DNA from: an uncultured Prevotella sp.
Lineage (GTDB): Bacteria; Bacteroidota; Bacteroidia; Bacteroidales; Bacteroidaceae
Direction: 5' to 3'
NCBI GenBank assembly: GCA_900555035.1
Contig: USJX01000040.1
Location: 1 to 24,984 of the forward strand
Length of the DNA stretch: 24,984 nucleotides
The position numbers and the translations under genes were made by a program. The notes below the pieces were generated by a model. It was not told the DNA's origin. It saw nothing but the letters and a program-made list of their open reading frames with translations, and did no database searches. Below are positions 7,170 through 14,440 of the stretch, piece by piece. Position 1 is the stretch's first letter. Each line of letters starts with the position of its first letter.

Positions 7170-7886
7170 TTATGATTTCTGTACAGATTCTTCAGAAGAT
7201 TTATCGGAAGATGATTCTTCAGAAGATTTATCGGAAGACGATTCTTCAGAAGATTTCTTCTTTCCTTCTCCCAGTTCTTCCAATTCCTTACGGCAGAAGA
7301 TGAGCATGGCGATGATACCCACGCTGACACATGAATCTGCGAAATTGAACACAGGGTCGAAGAACGTGCCCTGCTGTCCACCCCATATTGGGAACCACTC
7401 CGGCCATGTATAGGTGAAGAACGGGAAGCGGAACATATCCACCACCTTGCCCATGAAGAAAGGCGCATAGCCTTCACCAAACGGCACCTGATAAGCCACA
7501 TAATAAGGCGTGGAAGCCGTGAACATCAAGCCATAGAACATGGAATCAATCATGTTGCCGATGGCGCCGGAGAGAACCAGTGCCACCAGGATGATGTAGA
7601 TGAGGCGATGCTTGCCCTGCTTGATGATGCGGTGCAGATACCATATCAGAGCGATGATGGCAGCCGAGCGCAAGAGGCTCAGCCAGAACTTGCCGATGAA
7701 CGACATGCCCCACGCCATACCATTGTTCTCTACGAAATCGATAAAGAACCAGTCTGTAACACGAACAGACTCGCCAAGGCAAAAGTGGGTCTTGATGTAC
7801 AGCTTAATCCATTGGTCGATGATAAGCAGCACAACCACCATTGCCGTGACGAGCCAGCCGATATGTAATTTACTTTTTTTCTCCAT
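7170..7886 (-). CDS. lspA: Lipoprotein signal peptidase (signal peptidase II)
   Basis: A 238-aa inner-membrane aspartyl protease that cleaves prolipoprotein signal peptides. Four hydrophobic segments are visible (about 10-30, 65-85, 95-112, 186-198). The catalytic aspartates are Asp150 in GKVVDMFRF and Asp184 in FNFADSCVSVG. The conserved FVENNGMAWG (51-60) and GAIGNMID (108-114) blocks are present. About 30 residues separate GNMID from VVD, longer than in E. coli LspA. After the last helix there is a cytoplasmic Ser/Glu/Asp/Lys tail built of the 9-residue repeat SSEESSSDK, which is unusual for this enzyme. It lies 3 nt after the DksA-like gene. The ileS, dksA-like, lspA order is, as I recall, common in Bacteroidales. 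Confidence 0.95.
   Translation of the reverse strand: MEKKSKLHIGWLVTAMVVVLLIIDQWIKLYIKTHFCLGESVRVTDWFFIDFVENNGMAWGMSFIGKFWLSLLRSAAIIALIWYLHRIIKQGKHRLIYIILVALVLSGAIGNMIDSMFYGLMFTASTPYYVAYQVPFGEGYAPFFMGKVVDMFRFPFFTYTWPEWFPIWGGQQGTFFDPVFNFADSCVSVGIIAMLIFCRKELEELGEGKKKSSEESSSDKSSEESSSDKSSEESVQKS
7188..7255 (-). repeat. 27-bp tandem repeat encoding the LspA tail
   Basis: About 2.5 copies of a 27-bp unit (GATTCTTCAGAAGATTTATC, then GGAAGAT, on the plus strand) are nearly identical. They encode the SSEESSSDK repeats at the LspA C-terminus. Being in multiples of 3, copy changes would keep the frame. Confidence 0.8.
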
Positions 7887-7889
7887 TTA

Positions 7890-8273
7890 TTATTTCTTTC
7901 TAGCCTCCTTGGAAGCTACACTCAATGTGGCATGAGGTACAGCACGCAAGCGCTCCTTAGGAATCAGCTCGCCAGTCTCACGGTCGATGCCGTAGGTCTT
8001 GTTCTGGATGCGAACCAAAGCACCTTCCAATCCCTTGATAAACTTCTGCTGGCGCTGTGCCATCTGGATAATCTCCTCCTTGCTCTGCGCCTCGCTTCCC
8101 TCCTCCAGGGCCTTGTAGGTTGGTGATGTATCTACCACATCATTACTGTCTGAATGGTTCAGCTGAGCCATACACTCGCGGTAAGTCTGCTTAGCCACCT
8201 TCAATTTCTCTTCAATAATAGCGCGGAACTCCTCGAGATCCTCGTCGCTATAACGTGCCTTTTCGTTAGCCAT
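7890..8273 (-). CDS. TraR/DksA-family protein lacking zinc-finger cysteines
   Basis: A 127-aa cytoplasmic protein related to DksA, which binds the RNA polymerase secondary channel and works with ppGpp. Residues 10-35 and 55-90 form the two arms of a coiled coil. The turn has DVVDTS (Asp45, Asp48), comparable with the DxxDxA tip of DksA. The C-terminal block YGIDRETGELIPKERLRAVP matches the DksA zinc-finger region, but the cysteines are missing: Asp stands at the usual first Cys, and no Cys follows in ATLSVASK. The only Cys is Cys34, in the helix. It sits between ileS and lspA. Whether it acts as a DksA or has another role is unknown. Confidence 0.85.
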   Translation of the reverse strand: MANEKARYSDEDLEEFRAIIEEKLKVAKQTYRECMAQLNHSDSNDVVDTSPTYKALEEGSEAQSKEEIIQMAQRQQKFIKGLEGALVRIQNKTYGIDRETGELIPKERLRAVPHATLSVASKEARKK

Positions 8274-8315
8274 AGATGTTTCTTTAAACGTTATAAAGTT
8301 ATTGTTTTTTAAAAG

Positions 8316-8383
8316 GTTAAGGAATAGAAGTTAGAAGCAAGTAGCTTTGGATAACTCCTGACTCCTGACTTCCAACTCCTATT
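8316..8383 (-). repeat. Inverted heptad repeats forming a 22-nt stem after ileS
   Basis: One arm reads in 7-bp units GTTAAGG, AATAGAA, GTTAGAA, GCAAGTA. The other (8353-8380) reads AACTCCT, GACTCCT, GACTTCC, AACTCCT. On the minus strand 8383-8362 pairs with 8344-8323: 17 Watson-Crick pairs, 3 G-U and 2 mismatches, with a 17-nt loop. The stem begins 3 nt after the ileS stop. It may be a partial terminator or a processing site between ileS and the DksA-like gene. Confidence 0.65.
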
Positions 8384-8386
8384 TAT

Positions 8387-11300
8387 TTAATTCTTCTCTA
8401 CGAGAATGTTCAACTTAAAGTCATCAAACTCGGTCTCAACACCTGCGTTGTCGCCGATTTCGATGCTGTCTGCCAATACCTGACCCTTGATGTAGTCGCC
8501 GAATGCCTCGATGGCTGCGTTGGTCTCCTCATTAGGAGCCACAGTCACCTTGATGCGGTCGGTAATCTCCAAACCGGTCTCCTTACGGAGGTTCTGGATA
8601 CGGTTGATCAACTCACGTGCCATACCCTCCTTCTTCAATTCAGGAGTCAACTCTACCTCAAGCGCTACGGTCAGATTGCCCTCGTTAGATACGAGCCATC
8701 CTGGAATATCCTCTGAGATAATCTCCACGTCGGCTACCTCTACCACGGCTTCCTGTCCGTCAATATTCAATGTGATGTTGCCTGCCTTCTCGAAGGCTGC
8801 AATCTGGTCCTGATCGAGCGCTGACATCTGGGCAGCAACACCCTTCATCAGCTTGTCGAACTTCTTACCCATCACACTGAAGTTACATTTCACCTTCTTC
8901 ACGAGAATGCCCTGACCCTCAATGAAGTTAACCTCCTTCACGTTCACCTCGTTCTTCAACAGTCCGGCTACTGCCTCGATGTGTGCCTTCTGTACATCAT
9001 CTACGGCAGGAATCATAATCTGCTGGAGTGGCTGACGAACCTTGATGTTCACCTTGCGGCGCAATGCCAATACCATAGAAGTAATCTTCTGGGCGATAGC
9101 CATACGCTCCTCCAGGTCGGCATCGATAGCAGCTTCATCAGCTACTGGGAACTTATCCAGGTGTACGCTCTTCAACTCGCCGCCCAAGTCGTGATACAAC
9201 TCGTCTGCATAGAATGGAGCGAATGGTGCCAGCAGCTTAGCCACTGTCATCAGGCAGGTATAGAGAGTCTGATAAGCACTCAGCTTATCCTCGCTCATCT
9301 CCTTACCCCAGAAACGTTTACGGTTCAGACGAACGTACCAGTTAGAGAGGTCATCATTGACGAATGCGTCGATGAGACGACCTGCACGGGTTGGATCATA
9401 GCCAGCCAACTCTCTGTCAACGCCCTTGATGAGGGTATTGAGTGAAGAGAGAATCCAGCGATCAATCTCTGGGCGCTTCTCGAATGGCACCTGAGCTGCC
9501 TCAGCATCGAAACCATCTACATTAGCATAGAGGGCGAAGAAGCTGTAGGTATTATATAAGGTACCGAAGAACTTGCGACGGGTCTTGTCCACACCATTAG
9601 GGTCGAACTTCAGGTTGTCCCAAGGCTCGCTGTTGGTCATCATATAGAAACGAACAGGGTCGGCACCATACTTATCGATCATCTCGAATGGGTTGGTTAC
9701 GTTACCCACGTGCTTACTCATCTTGTTACCCTTGGCATCGAGAACGAGACCAGAAGAGATAACGTTCTTGAAAGCTACGCTGTCGAATACCATGGTAGCG
9801 ATGGCATGCAGGGTGAAGAACCATCCACGGGTCTGATCCACGCCCTCGTTGATGAAGTCGGCTGGATAGAACTTAGGAGGAATAGCATATCCCTCGTAGG
9901 TGCTGTGGATGAGTGCATCGCGGTCTGCCTCTGTGCCACGGGCCATCTCGCTCTCGAATGGGTAGTGGAGCTGGGCGTAAGGCATTGAACCTGAATCGAA
10001 CCAAACGTCGATGAGGTCGCTCTCACGATACATTGGCTTGCCCTCCTCGTTAACCAATACAATCTTGTCAACGTATGGACGGTGGAGGTCAATCTTATCA
10101 TAGTTCTCCTGACTGTAATCGCCAGGAACGAAACCATTCTCCTTCAGTGGGTTGCTCTGCATGATGCCGGCAGCCACTGACTTCTCGATTTCAGCATACA
10201 GCTCCTCAAGACTGCCGATGCACTTCTCGCCACGGTTCTCGTCACGCCAGATTGGCAATGGAGTACCCCAGAAGCGGGAACGTGAAAGGTTCCAGTCGTT
10301 CAGGTTCTCGAGCCAGTTGCCGAAACGGCCAGTACCGGTGCTCTCAGGCTGCCAGTTGATAGTCTTGTTGAGTTCTACCATGCGCTCCTTGCGGGCGGTA
10401 TCCTTGATAAACCAGCTATCCAATGGGTAGTAGAGGATAGGCTTGTCGGTACGCCAGCAGTGAGGATAGTTGTGCACGTGCTTCTCGCTCTTGAAAGCCT
10501 TGCCCTCCTGCTTCAACTCGTAGCAGAGCACGATGTTCAGGTCTTCAGCCTTATCAGAAGCCTTCTTATCCCAAACACCATCCACATTAAACTGTGGGTC
10601 GTAGGCATTCTTCACGTAGTCGCCTGCGTGATGAGCGTATGCCTCCTTGTTGACACAAGCGCTTACGAAGTTGTCATCGAGGTCTTCGATGAGATAGAAC
10701 TTACCCTGGAGGTCAACCATTGGGCGGGTCTCACCCTTCTTATTAATAAGGTAGAGGGCTGGGATGTTGGCATCCTTAGCCACCTTGGCATCATCGGCAC
10801 CGAATGTAGGAGCGATGTGCACGATACCAGTACCGTCATCGGTAGTAACATAGTCGCCGAGGATGACACGGAAAGCCTCGCTATCCATCTCAACGAACTT
10901 ATCGCGACCATCCTCAGAAGCGAATACCTTCTCAGGATGAGCTGCAGCATATTCTGTTACGAAAGCTGGAGCAAAAGCATCTACCTTCTCACATGGCTTT
11001 ACCCATGGCAGGAGCTGCTCGTAGTGCATGCCTTCGAGGTCTGTACCCTTCATGTGGTCGATAATGCGCCAAGGGCACTGCTTCTTCTCCTTGTCGAATG
11101 GAAGGAGATCACCCTCCTTGCACTCCTGGTCAGCCTTCAGATATGAACCAACCAGCGCCTCAGCCATCACGAGTGTCATAGGCTCGCCATTGTAGAGGTT
11201 GTAGGTCTCAATAGCTACATAGTCAATCTTAGGACCTACACAGAGAGCCACGTTTGATGGCAGAGTCCAAGGTGTAGTGGTCCATGCGATGAAGTATGGC

Positions 11301-11998
11301 TTGCCCCACTTGGTCCACTCCGCCTTAGGATCCTTGATGAGGAACTGGGCTGTGGTGGTGAGGTCCTTGACATCGCGATAGCATCCAGGCTGGTTCAACT
11401 CGTGAGAGCTCAAACCTGTACCTGCGCCTGGAGAGTATGGCTGGATGGTGTAACCCTTGTAGAGCAGGCCCTTGTTGTAGAGCTGCTTGAGGAGCCACCA
11501 GAGAGTCTCGATATACTTGTTATCGTAAGTGATATAAGGATGGTCGAGATCTACGAAGTAACCCATCTTCTCGGTCAACTCGCGCCATTCGGCGGTGAAC
11601 TTCATCACGTTCTCGCGGCACTTGTGGTTGTAATCCTCTGTAGAGATATACTTCTCAGAAGCCTTGTTGTCGATATCCTTCTTGGTGATGCCGAGTTCCT
11701 TCTCGACACCGAGTTCAACAGGGAGTCCGTGGGTATCCCATCCCGCCTTGCGGTGAACCTGGAAGCCCTTCATGGTCTTGTATCTGTTGAATGTATCCTT
11801 GATACTACGTGCCAACACGTGGTGAATACCCGGGTGGCCATTAGCTGATGGAGGTCCCTCGAAGAAGATAAACTGAGGGCAGCCTTCACGCTCGTCGATA
11901 GACTTGTGGAAGATATCGTTTTTCTCCCACGCTGCTAGTACGTCATTGTTTGTCTGAGTCAAATTCAGACCGTTGTGCTCGGCAAATTTCTTAGCCAT
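8387..11998 (-). CDS. ileS: Isoleucine--tRNA ligase, eukaryote-like type, with GIHH signature
   Basis: A 1203-aa class I synthetase that charges tRNA-Ile and edits Val. The length and C-terminal architecture match the long, eukaryote-like IleRS2 type rather than the ~940-aa type of E. coli. The Rossmann signature that is normally HIGH reads GPPSANGHPGIHH, with Gly57-Ile58-His59-His60: the first and third positions are swapped. The second signature KMSKH is at 759-763. CP1 editing-domain sequence is visible (TTDDGTGIVHIAPTFGADD). IleRS2 enzymes are known to resist mupirocin, and the swapped GxHH form has been linked to very high resistance. A TAnnTTTG element lies about 40 nt upstream. It appears to be the first gene of a minus-strand transcript that continues to the DksA-like gene and lspA. 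Confidence 0.97.
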   Translation of the reverse strand: MAKKFAEHNGLNLTQTNNDVLAAWEKNDIFHKSIDEREGCPQFIFFEGPPSANGHPGIHHVLARSIKDTFNRYKTMKGFQVHRKAGWDTHGLPVELGVEKELGITKKDIDNKASEKYISTEDYNHKCRENVMKFTAEWRELTEKMGYFVDLDHPYITYDNKYIETLWWLLKQLYNKGLLYKGYTIQPYSPGAGTGLSSHELNQPGCYRDVKDLTTTAQFLIKDPKAEWTKWGKPYFIAWTTTPWTLPSNVALCVGPKIDYVAIETYNLYNGEPMTLVMAEALVGSYLKADQECKEGDLLPFDKEKKQCPWRIIDHMKGTDLEGMHYEQLLPWVKPCEKVDAFAPAFVTEYAAAHPEKVFASEDGRDKFVEMDSEAFRVILGDYVTTDDGTGIVHIAPTFGADDAKVAKDANIPALYLINKKGETRPMVDLQGKFYLIEDLDDNFVSACVNKEAYAHHAGDYVKNAYDPQFNVDGVWDKKASDKAEDLNIVLCYELKQEGKAFKSEKHVHNYPHCWRTDKPILYYPLDSWFIKDTARKERMVELNKTINWQPESTGTGRFGNWLENLNDWNLSRSRFWGTPLPIWRDENRGEKCIGSLEELYAEIEKSVAAGIMQSNPLKENGFVPGDYSQENYDKIDLHRPYVDKIVLVNEEGKPMYRESDLIDVWFDSGSMPYAQLHYPFESEMARGTEADRDALIHSTYEGYAIPPKFYPADFINEGVDQTRGWFFTLHAIATMVFDSVAFKNVISSGLVLDAKGNKMSKHVGNVTNPFEMIDKYGADPVRFYMMTNSEPWDNLKFDPNGVDKTRRKFFGTLYNTYSFFALYANVDGFDAEAAQVPFEKRPEIDRWILSSLNTLIKGVDRELAGYDPTRAGRLIDAFVNDDLSNWYVRLNRKRFWGKEMSEDKLSAYQTLYTCLMTVAKLLAPFAPFYADELYHDLGGELKSVHLDKFPVADEAAIDADLEERMAIAQKITSMVLALRRKVNIKVRQPLQQIMIPAVDDVQKAHIEAVAGLLKNEVNVKEVNFIEGQGILVKKVKCNFSVMGKKFDKLMKGVAAQMSALDQDQIAAFEKAGNITLNIDGQEAVVEVADVEIISEDIPGWLVSNEGNLTVALEVELTPELKKEGMARELINRIQNLRKETGLEITDRIKVTVAPNEETNAAIEAFGDYIKGQVLADSIEIGDNAGVETEFDDFKLNILVEKN

Positions 11999-12038
11999 AA
12001 TATCTATTTTAATTTTATATTGTTTTTACTTTTGGGCG

Positions 12039-12046
12039 CAAAGTTA
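12039..12046 (-). promoter_or_regulatory. Likely -7 promoter element (TAACTTTG) for ileS
   Basis: The minus strand reads TAACTTTG, a perfect TAnnTTTG match, about 41 nt before the ileS ATG and after an upstream terminator. No TTTG lies 19 bp upstream; a T-rich tract is there instead. Predicted start of transcription is near 12033. Confidence 0.55.
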
Positions 12047-12102
12047 CAAAAAAAATATGTTTTTCCCGAATAAAGGGGTGATAAATTAATAATTTTTCTA
12101 TT

Positions 12103-12151
12103 AAAAATCCCGATTTGAGCATCAAAATAGTATCGAATGCTCAAATCGGGA
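12103..12151 (-). terminator. Rho-independent terminator of the nadE transcript
   Basis: TCCCGATTTGAGCAT (12108-12122) pairs perfectly over 15 bp with 12137-12151 around a 14-nt loop. On the minus strand it is followed by TTTTTAATAG. It lies downstream of nadE and the 47-codon ORF and upstream of the ileS promoter, so it separates the two transcripts. Confidence 0.85.
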
Positions 12152-12208
12152 ATCAATATTCTGTTAAGGCTGGCTGGAAAAGCCATCAGCCCAAACGCTA
12201 AAATCCAA

Positions 12209-12248
12209 AACTGTTGAGGGTTGGAATAAACTGTTGAGTATTGGAAAT
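12209..12248. repeat. Two direct copies of a 20-bp repeat
   Basis: AACTGTTGAGGGTTGGAATA is followed directly by AACTGTTGAGTATTGGAAAT. The second copy touches the stop codon of the 47-codon ORF. Nothing else was recognised between 12152 and 12208 except a weak GGCTG/CAGCC hairpin. Confidence 0.65.
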
Positions 12249-12391
12249 CAGTCCAGACTATCCAACCACTTCTTACCCCACTTACTTTTCAGCCAAAGTA
12301 ACATAATAGATGCTATCACCGCCAAAACGCCATATACAATAGTCATTCCTTCAGCGAATCCCATCAAAACTATAGTTAATGCAAAATCCAT
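12248..12391 (-). CDS. Small membrane protein (47 aa) immediately after nadE
   Basis: A 47-codon ORF whose ATG lies 8 nt after the nadE stop and whose TGA is at 12248-12250. The product has a hydrophobic core from about residue 3 to 34 (FALTIVLMGFAEGMTIVYG, then VLAVIASIMLLW), followed by a basic and aromatic end (KSKWGKKWLDSLD). This is the normal layout of a one-helix inner-membrane protein with a cytoplasmic C-terminus. The MG-x5-V-x2-VLA pattern weakly recalls OadG-type gamma subunits of sodium-pumping decarboxylases, but no biotin-dependent decarboxylase genes are nearby. The ORF ends before the terminator, so it would be on the nadE mRNA. The function is not known. Confidence 0.6.
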   Translation of the reverse strand: MDFALTIVLMGFAEGMTIVYGVLAVIASIMLLWLKSKWGKKWLDSLD

Positions 12392-12399
12392 AACTTTTC

Positions 12400-14394
12400 C
12401 TACAGGTTTTCCGCCTCCTGCAGCCAGATGGTGGATGCGGCATCGCTAGGCATGCGCCAGTCGCCACGAGGACTGAGGCTCACGCTTCCCACCTTCGGAC
12501 CATCAGGCAGACAGCTACGCTTGAACTGCTGGTTGAAAAATCTTCTCACGAAGGTCTTCAGCCACTTCTTGATGGTCTCCTCATCATAGGAATCAGGATC
12601 GTTGTCGCTGATCTTCACACGCTCCAGCTGAGTATCGATAAACGCCTTCTTAGCCAACATGTAAATCTTGGACGGACGGAAACCGAAACGCAGGAAGTAA
12701 TAGAGGAAGAAATCGTGCAGCTCGTATGGTCCCACCAGGTCTTCCGTCTTCTGCTTGATATTACCATTTTCATCGGCAGGAATCAACTCCGGACTGATAG
12801 GCGTATCGATGATGTCGCGCAAGGTGATGCGGCTCTGCTCATCCACCCCACTCTCGGCAACATGGTTCACGAGATGACGGATCAGAGTCTTAGGGATGCT
12901 GGCATTCACGCCATACATGCTCATGTGGTCGCCATTATAGGTGGCCCAGCCCAGAGCCAGCTCAGAGAGGTCGCCGGTACCTATCACCATACCGCCCATC
13001 TTGTTGGCAAGGTCCATCAGAATCTGGGTACGCTCGCGTGCCTGCGAATTCTCATAGGTTACATCATGCACACTGGCATCATGACCGATATCCTCGAAAT
13101 GCTGGGTCACCGCCTTGGCAATGCTGATTTCACGGATGCTGATGCCCAGACTCTTCATCAGCGAGATGGCATTATTATATGTTCTATCGGTGGTTCCGAA
13201 ACCTGGCATGGTAACGCCCACGATGCCACGGCGGTCCATCTTCAGCTTATCAAAAGCCTTCACGCAGACGAGCAGGGCAAGAGTGGAATCCAATCCGCCG
13301 CTGATGCCCACTACCACTGTCTTGGCATGGGTGTGGACGATGCGCTTGGCAAGACCCATCAGCTGGATATTAAAGATTTCCTCGCAGGAGGCATTCATAT
13401 CGCTGCTGGTAGGAATGAAAGGATGCGGATTCACCTCGCGCTCCAATACGAATTCACGCTCGTTCTCGGTAGGTTCAGCATCGATGTTTCGGATATTGAA
13501 CTGTCCGCCCAGAACAGAGTATTTGATGTTGCGCTGGGCATTGACGTAGGTGGAATTGGTGCGACGCTCCGAACGGAGTTTCTCCACATCAATCTGCACA
13601 ATAACCATCTGAGGGTCAAGTGAGAAACGTTCACTCTGTGAAAGTAAAGCTCCATTCTCGTAAACCAGGGCATTTCCGCCATAAACCACATCCTGCGTAC
13701 TCTCGCCAAAACCGCAGGAACTGTAGATATATCCCGTCATGGTGCGGGCACTCTGCTGACTCAGAAGACTCTTCAGATAATTGTGCTTTCCGATGAGTTC
13801 ATCGCTGGCAGAGAGGTTGAAGATAAGGTCGGCACCAGCCAGCGCCAACTTGTTGCTAGGAGGAGCCGGAGCCCATACATCCTCGCATATCTCCACGCCA
13901 AACTGCACGCCGTCGAAGGTGTGGAATATCTGCACATCGGGGGTCAGTTTCACCTTATGTCCGGCATAGCGAACCTCGCAATCGCGCAAGTCCTGCGCAG
14001 AGGCGAACCAGCGCTTCTCGTAGAACTCGCTGTAGTTAGGCAGATAAGTCTTTGGCACGATGCCCAAAATCTGTCCGTGCTGAATCACGATACCGCAATT
14101 CAGCAGCAGGTCGCCTACCACTACCGGAGCACCGACAATAGAGATAATATCGAGCTTTCGGGTGAAATCGAGCAGCATCATCACTGCCTGCTCGGATGAT
14201 TCCAGGAGCATCTGCTGTCGGAAGAGGTCCTGGCAGGAATATCCCGTGATGGATAATTCCGGGAAAGTGATGATCTCTACGCCCTTGCCTTCCGCCTGGG
14301 CTATCTGGTTTTCTATCTGTTGGGTGTTGAAGATGACATCGCCTACCTTGACGGCAGGGATGGCACTTGCCACCTTAATAAATCCGTACTTCAT
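12400..14394 (-). CDS. nadE: Glutamine-dependent NAD(+) synthetase
   Basis: A 664-aa two-domain enzyme that makes NAD from nicotinate adenine dinucleotide, using ammonia from glutamine and ATP. The start at 14394 gives MKYGFIKVASAIPAVKVGD, the usual beginning; the longer open frame runs into a heptad repeat. The N-terminal nitrilase-type glutaminase domain (about 1-290) has its Glu-Lys-Cys triad: Glu46 (FPELSITGY), Lys115 (PKTYLPN) and Cys170 (EICEDVWAP). The synthetase domain has the PP-loop SGGLDS at 365-370 and GTGDLSELALGWATYNGDH further on. It ends with a Trp-rich TIWLQEAENL. It follows the DUF2027-Smr gene by 46 bp and precedes the 47-aa membrane ORF. nadC is in the same window but a different transcript. 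Confidence 0.97.
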   Translation of the reverse strand: MKYGFIKVASAIPAVKVGDVIFNTQQIENQIAQAEGKGVEIITFPELSITGYSCQDLFRQQMLLESSEQAVMMLLDFTRKLDIISIVGAPVVVGDLLLNCGIVIQHGQILGIVPKTYLPNYSEFYEKRWFASAQDLRDCEVRYAGHKVKLTPDVQIFHTFDGVQFGVEICEDVWAPAPPSNKLALAGADLIFNLSASDELIGKHNYLKSLLSQQSARTMTGYIYSSCGFGESTQDVVYGGNALVYENGALLSQSERFSLDPQMVIVQIDVEKLRSERRTNSTYVNAQRNIKYSVLGGQFNIRNIDAEPTENEREFVLEREVNPHPFIPTSSDMNASCEEIFNIQLMGLAKRIVHTHAKTVVVGISGGLDSTLALLVCVKAFDKLKMDRRGIVGVTMPGFGTTDRTYNNAISLMKSLGISIREISIAKAVTQHFEDIGHDASVHDVTYENSQARERTQILMDLANKMGGMVIGTGDLSELALGWATYNGDHMSMYGVNASIPKTLIRHLVNHVAESGVDEQSRITLRDIIDTPISPELIPADENGNIKQKTEDLVGPYELHDFFLYYFLRFGFRPSKIYMLAKKAFIDTQLERVKISDNDPDSYDEETIKKWLKTFVRRFFNQQFKRSCLPDGPKVGSVSLSPRGDWRMPSDAASTIWLQEAENL

Positions 14395-14396
14395 AT

Positions 14397-14431
14397 TACT
14401 TTGAACTTTGAGATTTGAACTTTGAACTTTA
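14397..14431 (-). repeat. Five tandem heptads (AACTTTG) upstream of nadE
   Basis: The plus strand reads TACTTTG, AACTTTG, AGATTTG, AACTTTG, AACTTTA in perfect 7-bp phase, ending 3 nt before the nadE start codon. It would be the nadE leader, and unlike other heptad arrays here it has no inverted partner. It fills the gap between the DUF2027-Smr gene and nadE. Confidence 0.75.
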
Positions 14432-14440
14432 TGATTACTT

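Noticed and set aside
7151..7501. N-terminal extension of the DUF4296 protein to 454 aa
   Set aside because: The extra part overlaps lspA in another frame, and a lipoprotein signal with a strong Shine-Dalgarno places the start at 7150.
12004..12186. 60-codon minus-strand ORF upstream of ileS
   Set aside because: It runs through the nadE terminator and the ileS promoter and shows no family resemblance.
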